This document shows, one piece after another, positions 55,398 to 64,000 of a DNA stretch of 64,000 nt. Numbering within the stretch: position 1 is the first letter of the stretch; every line of letters starts with the position of its first letter. The position numbers and the translations under genes were made by a program. Below the pieces are notes generated by a model. It was not told the DNA's origin and did not search any database. It saw nothing but the letters and a program-made list of their open reading frames with translations. Source of the stretch: Skeletonema tropicum (Eukaryota; Bacillariophyta; Thalassiosirophyceae; Thalassiosirales; Thalassiosiraceae); assembly GCA_037178625.1 (NCBI GenBank), contig CM074136.1:124001-188000 (forward strand), given 5' to 3'.

Positions 55398-55570
55398 CCA
55401 CAAGTTTACTTTCTTTTCTAATGCGGTGCGCCTTGTCGTTCTAGTGCAGACGTCGAGTGCTTCTGTTGAACGTGTATTCAGCCAGTCAAGATGATTGTTG
55501 ACACCATATAAGAATTGGCACTTGAGAGCACGCACACTCGAAACACGTCTCACGCAATGTGAATGACTAC
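55398..55570 (+). pseudogene. hAT transposase C-terminal relic
   Basis: Plus strand reads FFSNAVRLVVLVQTSSASVE, then RVFSQSR and a stop, followed by out-of-frame KMIVDTI. This is the dimerisation motif of hAT transposases (Q-SSA--ERVFS-L). Only the terminal piece remains, with stops and a frameshift. Confidence 0.65.
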
Positions 55571-56578
55571 GGTCCTTAAATATGGGGAAATTGAAGGGAG
55601 GGGAGTAGCTGTAATGTTGATAATTCACTGATCTATCTGTTTCGGGCAACTGCAGAGGCGTGAGATGGATTTCTACTAGCTTCTACTGCATCAGATAAAA
55701 TCCGGATTTACCGGATTTTTCAAATCCGGAAATGGCCAAAAAGGCAAGAAATCCGATTCGGATTTTTGCCGATACCTAGTGGGCATTTTTTTCGGCTGTT
55801 TCCTTCGTCGATTTTGGGGCGAAAAAGAAGGAGAAAAGGAGGAAAGTTCGCGTGCTCTGGATGGCTCTGATATATAGCAGCTGCATCACAGCTATAGGAT
55901 GCAGACTACTATTGTTATTCTTCTCCGATAAATATTTCTCATCATCTAATCGAAGTCTTGCCACCCTGCTACGAGATTGGCTTCAATCCAAGGGTGCAGT
56001 CTTGAATGCATCCAGGCAGGAGCTAAACTATTGGTATGGATAGTACGGTTGTAACTCTCTTTCATGTGTGACAACTCTGTTTGATAAGTTACAATCCTCT
56101 CCAATCTTCTACTGTGCAGCAGAACTGAATTGTTGTTGAATCTCAAATCTTATATGTCATTTGCCGCATAGAGAGTTGAACAGTAATGCTTTCTAGCTCT
56201 CATATTACGTATTCGTTTGTTTCAAATTGTGCAACCTTCTCCACTGTCACACGACACACAACTCAAATTGGCACAAGCAGAGTAATTTGTATGTGTCATA
56301 GTCGATGCAAGTCATGCTCTAGATAGTAATTGTGTGTGCGGATGCATATGTATGTTGTACAGAGGTATGCCCACTTTATACGCTACAAAGCAACTTGCAA
56401 CGAAAACAAAGATAAAATCATGGTACGTGATCTCATCGTGTCATTTGCTCGTCAGCCAGCTTTCAAGCGTCAAAAATGTAATTATTTACTGTGATTGTCT
56501 CTGCTGCATCTAAGGTACATCTACTCCTCTACTAGCAACCCATCATCTAATCTGATCAATTAACTTTGAATTTATTCA
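55571..56578. other. gene-free spacer with AATCCGG palindromes
   Basis: 55693-55770 holds repeated AAATCCGGATTT/CCGGATTT motifs able to form hairpins. 56398-56460 (AAACAAAGATAAAATCATGG, then TACGTGATCTC) is repeated at 60168-60235, again in the spacer downstream of an ankyrin gene. No gene is supported. Confidence 0.45.
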
Positions 56579-58159
56579 TCATCCTGCACCCAACTTCCTC
56601 TTCTTCACGTTCTGAGCTGAACAATTATCTCCTGTACCATGTTGATTCATCTCATCACTGCAATTCAACACCACAGTCTCGGGGTAAGCTTTCAGAAGAC
56701 GAAAGATACTCTCTGTGTAAGCAACGCTTTCCCTATCTCCCACAGCATTGCTTTCCCAGAGAAGATCGATGGGAATCTTCCCGTTAGCATTCCGTTTCGA
56801 TACGGGTGCGGCATCATACTTATCAAGAAGAAGCGCTATTGTATCATACTTTGCACTGCGGCATGCGTAATGGAGGGCTGTATTGTTGTCAATATCCACG
56901 GCTCGAAGAGTTCTCCTATCGAGGTCGAGCAAGTACTCAACAACGCTAGCAAAATCGTGGTGCTCACATGCTATGTGCAACGGAAGCGCGAAGTTGTTCT
57001 CTAGAGTTCGTATTGCCGATGGATTGCCTTTTGCCAATAATTTGATTGAGCCAAGTCTGACGCTGTTCTGAAGTGCTGTGTGCAAAGGAAGACGTCCATT
57101 GTCATCAGGTGTTGTAATGTCGCTTTGATCTTTGGCTTGACGAGCATAGACTAACTCGCTTCTGATGAATGATTGCACTCGTTGATGATAGCGTTGGTTA
57201 TTGGCCGCAATACTATTGTCTTCAATAGCTTCTGGGTGTGCATCATAAATTACCTTGATGATTTCAAGAGCAGCATCGATATTTGAATCATCATACTCCC
57301 GTTGGCAAGCATAATGAAATAGAGATTTCCCTCGACACTTCTGAAATTTCACATTGGGATCGCAATCCAACAAGTGTTGCACGATTTCAATGGCAGTTTC
57401 TGGGTTTCCTCGCATGGACATGCCTTTAATTGCAGCGTGAATCGGATAAAATCCTTCTGCTGCAGCATGATTGATGGCATCGGGGTAAAGTTTGTACAAA
57501 TATTGAACTGCGGCAACAGAGCCGCAAAGACATGCACAATGGAGAGGTAGCGTTCCTAAGGAATTAGTAATTCGTTCGGATCCAGGATGTGCTTCGATCA
57601 ACACACGGCAAAACTCAGGAGATCGTTTCTGCGCAGCAATGTGAATCGGGAGGCGGCCTTTATTATTATCAGCATGTCTGACTGCTTCAGGGAACTTCTC
57701 GATAAGAAACGTTAATAATTTCATCATGGCTGTTTCGTTCGTGCGTTCGTTAGCACATAAGAAGTGTAAAGGCATGTAACCTTGACTGTTTACACTGCGA
57801 AGAGTGTCGGGAGCAGCATCAACGAGGAGCTGAATTATCTCCCGCGTCATACTTTTGTTCAAGCATGCGTAGTGGAGCGGTGTGTTCCCAGTATCAGTAG
57901 TTTCACTGGCAGCATCAGGAAAATATTCAATGAGACAACGAATGATTCCCGCCTCCACTCTTTCATTACAGCATGCACAAAGGAAGATTTCATCGCCACT
58001 AATAAGAATACTATTTGAATTATTTGGTGTCAATCCATGTCGCTCAAATAATTCACGTAGGCCTTCCTCTGAAAGCAAGTCGGATTTAAAAAACTCAAAC
58101 AACTCCCTCTTGGCTAAGGCGGTACCGTCCCATCCTTTGTTATCACTGTTGTCGTTCAT
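56579..58159 (-). CDS. ankyrin-repeat protein, intact copy 12
   Basis: 526 residues from ATG 58159 (MNDNSDNKGWDGTALAKREL). The leader is followed by PLHYAC, PLHFLC, PIHIAA, PLHCAC, PIHAAI, LFHYAC, then the linker with SELVYARQAKDQSD, PLHTAL, PLHIAC and ALHYAC. C-terminal block KIPIDLLWES, then VKKRKLGAG, a possible nuclear localisation signal. The protein is a mosaic: RTLENNFALPLHIACEHHD is shared with the gene at 61174, while LDLDRRTLRAVDIDNNTALH and the end are shared with copy 9. No introns. Function unknown; ankyrin repeats imply protein binding. Confidence 0.88.
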   Translation of the reverse strand: MNDNSDNKGWDGTALAKRELFEFFKSDLLSEEGLRELFERHGLTPNNSNSILISGDEIFLCACCNERVEAGIIRCLIEYFPDAASETTDTGNTPLHYACLNKSMTREIIQLLVDAAPDTLRSVNSQGYMPLHFLCANERTNETAMMKLLTFLIEKFPEAVRHADNNKGRLPIHIAAQKRSPEFCRVLIEAHPGSERITNSLGTLPLHCACLCGSVAAVQYLYKLYPDAINHAAAEGFYPIHAAIKGMSMRGNPETAIEIVQHLLDCDPNVKFQKCRGKSLFHYACQREYDDSNIDAALEIIKVIYDAHPEAIEDNSIAANNQRYHQRVQSFIRSELVYARQAKDQSDITTPDDNGRLPLHTALQNSVRLGSIKLLAKGNPSAIRTLENNFALPLHIACEHHDFASVVEYLLDLDRRTLRAVDIDNNTALHYACRSAKYDTIALLLDKYDAAPVSKRNANGKIPIDLLWESNAVGDRESVAYTESIFRLLKAYPETVVLNCSDEMNQHGTGDNCSAQNVKKRKLGAG

Positions 58160-58376
58160 CGTTCATCGTCGACATAATAATGATAGGCAGAGATGCAGGC
58201 GGTCAAGTGCGAGCACTGGACCTAGGTTCTTGCTCGTCATCACCTCCGACTTCCCTGCAACTCAAGGGATACAATGAGGTGGTTCGATGCAACCTTCCAG
58301 ACAACAACAGAGAGACTGTGGGTGTGGTGCCAAACATGTGTGGGTTTAAATCTACGATGCGAACCCACACCCCTAG

Positions 58377-58574
58377 ATGCAAGACGGGAACATCGAAGAT
58401 GTTTTCGATACCCCACCCGACCTTGAAGAGGTCAAAGACGCAACTAGGGAGTTTGAAGACACCCCACCGGCGATGAACGTACACGGTAGCATGTATCAGG
58501 CAGGCGTGTACGGCACAGCGCCAAAAGAGAACTCACTGTTTGTGTTGGCTGACCTCACGAACGCAATTCCTTGA
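58377..58574 (+). CDS. short acidic protein, doubtful
   Basis: 65 codons from ATG right after a stop (MQDGNIEDVFDTPPDLEEVK). Composition is protein-like (DTPP repeated), but there are no recognisable domains and no flanking support. It could be one exon of a gene or chance. Confidence 0.25.
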   Translation: MQDGNIEDVFDTPPDLEEVKDATREFEDTPPAMNVHGSMYQAGVYGTAPKENSLFVLADLTNAIP

Positions 58575-58662
58575 CCTCCCAAATGTGCAAACGTCACAGT
58601 ACACGGAGTTCCTGAAATTGACAAGAAAAAACTTCGAAAAAGTTTGTTAGTTGTTGGGGCAT

Positions 58663-59061
58663 GTTATCATCCATTTTCGGCGAGCAGTTATCAGCCATTT
58701 TAGGAGAGCAGTTATCCTCCATTTTCGGCGAGCAGTTATCAGCCATGTTAGGAGAGCAGTTGTCAGCCAGGTTCGGAGAGCAGTTATCATCCACGTTAGG
58801 CGAGCAGTTATCAGCCAGGTTCGGAGAGCAGTTATCATCCACATTAGGCGAGCAGTTATCATCCATTTTTGGCGAGCAGTTATCAGCCATGTTAGGAGAG
58901 CAGTTATCAGCCAGGTTCGGAGAGCAGTTATCATCCACGTTAGGCGAGCAGTAATCAGCCAGGTTCGGAGAGCAGTTATCATCCATGTTAGGCGAGCAGT
59001 TATCAGCCAGGTTCGGAGAGCAGTTATCATCCACGTTAGGCGAGCAGTTATCATCCACTGA
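58663..59061 (-). repeat. 24-bp coding-type minisatellite
   Basis: About 16 tandem units of 24 bp, GAGCAGTTATCATCCACGTTAGGC with variants; two alternating unit types (CCACGTTAGGC and CCAGGTTCGGA) suggest a 48-bp higher-order period. The unit is a multiple of three, so several frames stay open. The minus-strand frame 58594-59082 begins with ATG and would encode 162 residues with the octapeptide DNCSPN[VLM][DA] repeated about 16 times, ending in NFFEVFSCQFQELRVL. Whether it is translated cannot be told. Confidence 0.8.
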
Positions 59062-59082
59062 GGGAGCGCGATAAGCATCCAC

Positions 59083-61173
59083 TTAAGGCGCGATAAGCAC
59101 AGTGCAATAATAATGACATACATTAACACCAAACTGACATACCTTGGGGGGGAAGAAGGCGGATTTAGTGTCGTTGTAAGGGGTTTACTCCCCGGGCGTC
59201 TGCAATGCCATTTGTAGCGCAATCTCCCAACCCCACCCTATTTCCACCATGGCCTTTCCTTCCTCCTCCCCTTGTGCGCCTGCGGCCACCCAACCCCTCC
59301 CTTCAGACCATTATTTTTCTCCTTTGTTTGTTAATTTTAATTTTTCCGGAAGGGAGGGGAGGTGTAATTCCATAATGCAGCGTGAAATAAATTCATACAC
59401 ACAGCAGGGAGAACGTCGGGGGGACCCCAGCAAAGAAATTGAGTAGTCGTGCCTCTGTTAGTTTTGAGCAATATACCGATCCTTACCCAACGGACCTCTT
59501 TAGGGAGCAATTTCGTACTTTCATGTTGAAAATACTACTGAAGCTCTCAAACCAAGAACAATCGGAAGGTTATCGTGAAAGGTATTTACCACTCTTTACC
59601 CAAAAGAAGATCCTGTGGGGGATCAAGTATTTGCATACGTTCCCAAACCGGCGGACACCTTCAGAAGGTTATCGGAAATGGCATCTCTCAACCAACAGAG
59701 GAGTTTGTCGGAGGTGACGGTGGCTGCTCTAAATATTGTTGTGTGAACTCGACAAATACGCCACCACCGATGAAGCCGCTTGCCCCATGGCGCAGCGGGA
59801 GATTCTCTAGCACTAGCATGGGTTTACGCTTAAAACTATCTAGACAACCGATGCCGAAAAACCCACACACTACAATGAGTGCATTGGTTGGATGAACAAC
59901 CAACAGAGAATGGACGGGGCGGTAGCAAGTCGAACCATCACAGCACCTGAGAAGTGAAGACATCCGTCTCGTCTGTCCATCACCACAAGCACCTAAGTAC
60001 CGATTTGAGGAAGAATTTGGAAGTGTGAAGTGTGAAGTGTGGTTTGGTTGGGTAGTATTGTGGATATTCAGTTGAATATTGGACGATATATGATCATTTT
60101 GGGTACTTTGCTTGCCGTTCATGGCCTGCCTCATGCTCCTATCGTTACCGTAGTCCTCGTCAATCACCACGAAAACAAAGATAAAATCATGGTACGTGAT
60201 CTCTTGGTATCATTTGCTCGTCAGCTGGGCATTGCTTGACCGTCAAATCTCCACTGACGGCTGAGAATTGAGAATGCATTTTTGGACATCGCTTGTGTTT
60301 CATGTTTCATGAGAATTCGTTGCTCATGCATCCTCTCACTCTCCATCTCTAAACACAGCATGGTACGCGGTACTCCACGGATCCATAGTGTAAATGTAAA
60401 CGTGTCCTCCACACTGTCACTGCTCGCAACATAAGTCTATTCATCAGAGCATAGATCAAAAAACACATACACCTGAAGCAAACCCATCCTACAACTACTC
60501 AAGCAAAAATCATCATGGAGGCTAAATTTCCATTGTTACAACGAAGTTGACGACAACTCACACAGGTCATCAAGCTTCAGCTTCAAGGCATGGACAAGTT
60601 GTTGCGAGCTTTCAAGAGTAGACCATCGATCCCATTCGTCAATCTCACATCGAAAATATCAATATAGCAGAGACTGCGGACAGTTTCGATAAGTTATAGG
60701 AGCTGGCGGTTCCAGCAGGTCCAAGGTTGATGACTTTCTGGAACGGCATCGTTGCAAAGAGAAGGATCGTTTGCTCTTCCGGGACGAGCATCATAAGCAG
60801 GCGGCTGTCTCGTTTAGAAGGCTGTTTCGCAACCACATTGAGATGAGAGGTATAAAAAATTGCTTTAGAAGTTGACGATGGACCTGAAGGGGGGTTGCAT
60901 GTCATGCAATGCTCAATGACGCGACTGTTTCCTACGGCACGAATGCATGGCCCTCCATTCATTCGATCTAATCAGGAATGCACCGCTTTATCAAGTCTTG
61001 GCCTTCTCTAGTGAGGATGACGAAGAGCTGCATTCATTTTATTGTCTGCACTACTGCTAAAACATCCATTTATTCTATCTCTCATCATACTTCACCCCAC
61101 TTTCTCTTTCTTCCATCCTGAGAACAGGCACCCAGCTTGACTTGCCCTGTCAGCATATGATTCACATTGCTGC
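59083..61173. other. gene-poor region with fragments
   Basis: No complete gene is supported. A plus-strand protein-like stretch at about 59460-59750 (LFREQFRTFMLKILLKLSNQ, then after a frame change DPVGDQVFAYVPKPADTFRR) looks like a broken gene fragment of unknown family. Another weak stretch is at about 60660-60860 (PAGPRLMTFWNGIVAKRRIV). 60990-61110 resembles 40120-40260, the flank downstream of another ankyrin copy. Confidence 0.35.
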
Positions 61174-62688
61174 TCATAACATCTCGGGGTATGCCCTCAG
61201 AAGACGAAAGACACTCTCCGTGTATTCCGTATTCTCCCTATCTTCAACAGCGTTGCTTTCCCAAAGAACATCGATAGGTAGCTTGTTGTGAACATTCCGA
61301 TTCGAAACTGATACGGCATCATGCTTTTCCAGTAGAATTGCTATTGTGTCATACTTCGCTCCACGACATGCATAATGGAGAGCTGTGTTTCCCGTCTTAT
61401 CCATGACGTAAAGAGTGGATGTGTCAAGCCCGACCAGGTACTGAACAACGCTCGCAGAATCGTGGTGCTCACAAGCAATGTGCAACGGAAGCGCAAAGTT
61501 GTTCTCTAGAGTTCGTATCGCCGATGGATTGCCTTTTACCAATAACTTGATTGAGCCAAGTCTCACATTATTTTGCAGTGCTGTATGCAATGGGAGTCGT
61601 CCATTGTCATCTGGTGTCATCATTAGACGGAGATCTTTGGCTTGACGAGCATAAACTAACTCGCTTCTGACAAATGATTGCACTTGTTGATGATAGCGTT
61701 GGATATCGGACACAAATCTATTTTCTTCAATTGCTTCTGGTCGAGCATCGTAAATTACCTTGACAATTTCAAGAGCAACATCAATGTTTGAATCATCAAA
61801 ATTCAACACGCAAGCATAATGAAGCAGAGACTCTCCTTCAAACTTCTGCAGCTTTACATTTGGATCGCAATCCAGCAGGAAGTGCACAATTTCTACACCA
61901 TTGGGACTGTTTTCGAATGCCGCGCCAATGATTGCGGAGTGAATCGGATAATATCCCTGTGGTGATGCATGATTGATGGCATCGGTGTAGAGTTTGTACA
62001 AGTATTCTACCGTGGCAAAGGCATTGCGACGACATGCAAAATGGAGAGGAAGATAATGGAGAGGAAGTTGATCATCAGCATAAATTATTCGCTCAGATCC
62101 AGGATATGCTTCGATCAACACACGACAAAATGCAGGAGATTTTGCCCTCGCCAGCGCACAGTGAATTGGAAGACAGTCGTTGACAGCATGTCGGACTGCT
62201 TCAGGGCACTTCTCTATAAACAGTTCTAAAATTCCCACTGCTTTCATTTTTCTAATCTTTTTGCTCCTGCATAAAACATGGAGAGGCATGTAACCCTGAT
62301 TGTTTACACTGCGAAGAGTGTCGGGAGCTGCATCGATGAGGAGTTGTATTATCCCCCGTGTCATACTTTTGTTGCAGCATGCAAGATGGAGCGGCGTCAT
62401 TCCATCCTCATCATCAGTAGCACTGGCAGCATCAGGAAAATATTCAATGAGACAACGAATTATTCCCTCGTTCACTCTTTTGTTGACGCATGCCTTGAGG
62501 AAGATTTCATCGCCACTAATAAGAACATTATTGGTAGAAGAATTTGGTGTCAATCCGTGTCGCTCAAATATTTCGCGCAGGCCCTCTTCTGAAGGCGACT
62601 GAGAATGCCAAAACTCAGACAAGTCCTTCTTGACTAGGGCATTTGCTGCCCGTTCTTTGTTGTTGTTATGATCATTGTTGTCGCTCAT
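61174..62688 (-). CDS. ankyrin-repeat protein, intact copy 13
   Basis: 504 residues from ATG 62688 (MSDNNDHNNNKERAANALVK); five upstream in-frame codons lack an ATG. The leader SEEGLREIFERHGLTPN is followed by PLHLAC, PLHVLC, PIHCAL, PLHYLPLHFAC (an apparent small duplication), PIHSAI and LLHYAC, then SELVYARQAKDLRL, PLHTAL, PLHIAC and ALHYAC. The C-terminal block is KLPIDVLWES and RLLRAYPEML, ending without the basic KKRK tail, as in copies 4 and 5. Probably a soluble protein-binding protein of unknown role. Confidence 0.87.
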   Translation of the reverse strand: MSDNNDHNNNKERAANALVKKDLSEFWHSQSPSEEGLREIFERHGLTPNSSTNNVLISGDEIFLKACVNKRVNEGIIRCLIEYFPDAASATDDEDGMTPLHLACCNKSMTRGIIQLLIDAAPDTLRSVNNQGYMPLHVLCRSKKIRKMKAVGILELFIEKCPEAVRHAVNDCLPIHCALARAKSPAFCRVLIEAYPGSERIIYADDQLPLHYLPLHFACRRNAFATVEYLYKLYTDAINHASPQGYYPIHSAIIGAAFENSPNGVEIVHFLLDCDPNVKLQKFEGESLLHYACVLNFDDSNIDVALEIVKVIYDARPEAIEENRFVSDIQRYHQQVQSFVRSELVYARQAKDLRLMMTPDDNGRLPLHTALQNNVRLGSIKLLVKGNPSAIRTLENNFALPLHIACEHHDSASVVQYLVGLDTSTLYVMDKTGNTALHYACRGAKYDTIAILLEKHDAVSVSNRNVHNKLPIDVLWESNAVEDRENTEYTESVFRLLRAYPEML

Positions 62689-62739
62689 CGTCGAGAGGAG
62701 CAACCAAGTACAATAAAAAGTAAATTCAAATGAGTAGCA

Positions 62740-62830
62740 AACTAGTCTTCTGAAGGCGAAGTAGGTTCCTTCTTGACTAAGGCATTAGCAGCCCTTTCTT
62801 TGTTATTAATGGTAGTCAAAGTTTTTTTCT
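62740..62830 (-). pseudogene. duplicated N-terminal scrap of copy 13
   Basis: CTTCTGAAGGCGAAGTAGGT, TCCTTCTTGACTAAGGCATT and AGCAGCCCTTTCTTTGTTAT repeat 62586-62660 with a deletion. It encodes a broken piece of the leader (NKERAANALVKKEP). Confidence 0.6.
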
Positions 62831-62960
62831 CAATCTGAATCTGAAAGCATCTCCTTTGGAAGAAGTAGGGCAGAACGAATGATTACTGTCGAACCCGGCG
62901 GCTGATGCGATGAGAAGCCTGCGAATGAGAATCCTACTTTTCTGATTCCTATCTGGAGCA

Positions 62961-63611
62961 ATGAAGAAGGTACGCTTTAGCTACAATCAACAAACAAAGG
63001 AGCAAACAATGTCAAAAGTAAACCCCATTCAGGCAATCAAAGCAAACATCCAATGCCAATGTGGCACGGTGAAGGGCTCGATCGATTCTCCATCCGCAAT
63101 GAGATTTGTATGCTACAGTAAAGACTGCAGAGGATACCACAATGCACTCAACGCACTTGCCAAAAATGCTGGCAAACCCGAAGCCGCGGCACTTGATCCA
63201 TTTGGAGGATGTGATTTCACTCAGATCTATCCCTGTGAGATTACGATACTTGAAGGTCAAGATCAGTTGGAGACTCGTCTCATTCGCAAGAACTCTCCTA
63301 TTCCACGCACCTACGCCAAATGTTGCTACACTCCGTTGTTCTCGACTGGCAGCACAAGTGCTGCCCTTCTCAACTCCAACTTGCTTTCTCCCGAGGATCA
63401 ACACTGTGAAGTCAAGTATCGCATTATCGGAAGGCATGCTCTGAAAGGAGATGGATCTGTCCCAAAGCCTTCCATGAGCTGGAGTGTTCCTTTTATGTGG
63501 TTTTTTGCCATGCCAAAGCGATGCCAGCCTGATAAAGCTCTGCCATCACCTGTGGAAGTGAAAGAACTCAAGGAATTGGAGCTTCTTGAAGGTTTTGTGG
63601 AGTGGAAATAA
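62961..63611 (+). CDS. GFA/Mss4-like zinc-binding protein (DUF6151 type)
   Basis: 216 residues from ATG (MKKVRFSYNQQTK); a second ATG at 63009 is also possible. Metal-binding motifs: IQCQCGTVKG (CxC), CYSKDCRGYH (Cx4C) and YAKCCYTPLF, in the order seen in the glutathione-dependent formaldehyde-activating enzyme fold and especially DUF6151, with the GGCDFTQIYPCEI segment between them. Family members are about 180-220 residues, so the gene looks complete. Catalytic activity is unproven for this subfamily. It sits outside the ankyrin array and is probably a resident host gene. Confidence 0.75.
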   Translation: MKKVRFSYNQQTKEQTMSKVNPIQAIKANIQCQCGTVKGSIDSPSAMRFVCYSKDCRGYHNALNALAKNAGKPEAAALDPFGGCDFTQIYPCEITILEGQDQLETRLIRKNSPIPRTYAKCCYTPLFSTGSTSAALLNSNLLSPEDQHCEVKYRIIGRHALKGDGSVPKPSMSWSVPFMWFFAMPKRCQPDKALPSPVEVKELKELELLEGFVEWK

Positions 63612-63822
63612 TTGATGGAAAGGTGGGAAAGTATTTGCTGTTCATTACATGCGTAGTAGCTGTCTTTTGTAGAGATTATAATAAGTATGTGTAGCATCAC
63701 CATAGGAAGAACTTGAATCGCGACTGTAAACACAAAATCGAATCAAAATTTAGTAAGAAGCATTATCAACGTACAATCTCTTTCACACCACTCTCCACAA
63801 AACTCCATCCATCCATCTCTCA

Positions 63823-64000
63823 CTACTTCTCAACTCCAACCCCATTCAACTTCTCCTCAAGCTCATTCAATCCCGAATTCCCCCAATCATTCCACCCCAC
63901 CCCCTTGACAGTAGTATACGCAAGTGTCGCCGGCAAAAGCGCCGAACCCAACCATGAACTTCCCGCGGCAGGTCCAGCAAACTTGGCCACTGCCACCGGG
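63823..64000 (-). CDS. 3' end of an unknown gene, continues past the window
   Basis: 59 codons open from the window edge to TAG at 63823: PVAVAKFAGPAAGSSWLGSA, then a mildly hydrophobic LLPATLAYTTVKG, ending NELEEKLNGVGVEK. Composition (Ala/Gly/Val, no rare codons) looks coding. It could be an organelle or membrane-associated protein; the family is not recognisable from this piece. Confidence 0.45.
   Translation of the reverse strand, partial: PVAVAKFAGPAAGSSWLGSALLPATLAYTTVKGVGWNDWGNSGLNELEEKLNGVGVEK

Noticed and set aside
58651..59061. Long open frames on both strands through 58650-59220
   Set aside because: They follow from a 24-bp repeat lacking stops in several frames. Only the minus-strand frame with its own ATG is worth mentioning.
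58663..59061. CRISPR-like array
   Set aside because: Units are contiguous with no unique spacers, in a eukaryotic context.

Overview
This looks like accessory, transposon-rich nuclear DNA of a stramenopile alga, most likely a diatom. The evidence is a Ty1/copia retrotransposon whose pol matches the diatom-type (CoDi-like) layout as I remember it, with a DRGANGG-type protease, the integrase core and a YVDD reverse transcriptase. A hAT transposase relic, a second copia relic, and protein families common in diatoms (long ankyrin-repeat proteins, a MYND/TPR protein, a KCTD-like BTB protein) agree with this. The species cannot be named from the sequence. No rRNA, tRNA or CRISPR was recognised. A 500-base run of N at 52689-53188 is a scaffold gap.

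Layout. 1-870: a broken, unrecognised minus-strand gene. 1465-9670: a full-length copia element with two apparently identical 250-bp LTRs but an interior broken by four frame changes, all in the same direction, and one in-frame stop. 9671-13780: gene-poor DNA with hairpin repeats and an 819-bp inverted-repeat element. 13.8-50.2 kb and 56.6-62.7 kb: an array of about eleven paralogous ankyrin-repeat genes plus several fragments. All are on the minus strand except one nested copy at 44.4-49.6 kb and two plus-strand fragments beside it. Five copies look intact (13939-15492, 16855-18996, 27688-29169, 56579-58159, 61174-62688); the rest carry small frameshifts, lost starts or truncations. Between them lie a truncated BTB gene, a MYND-finger gene with one 97-nt intron, a small protein with a PIP-box-like tail, and segmental duplications. 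50.2-56.6 kb: simple repeats, transposon relics, the gap and an unrecognised large protein. 62.8-64 kb: a zinc-binding GFA/Mss4-like (DUF6151-type) gene and the 3' end of another gene.

How the parts relate. The ankyrin genes share an N-terminal helical leader, 8 to 14 repeats with PLHxAC cores, a conserved linker containing VYARQAKD, and a C-terminal block that often ends in a basic KKRK tail. They appear to evolve by tandem duplication, mosaic exchange and decay. Three copies (27688, 35730, 44412) start about 100-140 nt from a conserved block that also lies beside the 5' end of a divergently oriented MYND-type gene or fragment, so the ancestral unit was probably MYND gene - shared promoter - ankyrin gene. 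Two orphan copies of the block remain at 13.2 and 42.2 kb.

Three mobile elements can be delimited to the base. A 906-bp TRIM-like element has 101-bp terminal repeats, a 5-bp target duplication and a half-tRNA-iMet-like primer site (41231-42136). A 622-bp foldback element (45135-45756) and a 3.0-kb inverted-repeat element (46585-49582) sit inside the same ankyrin gene, each with a 7-bp target duplication. Many inactivating changes are single-base indels, so base-level assembly errors must be excluded before calling every copy a pseudogene.
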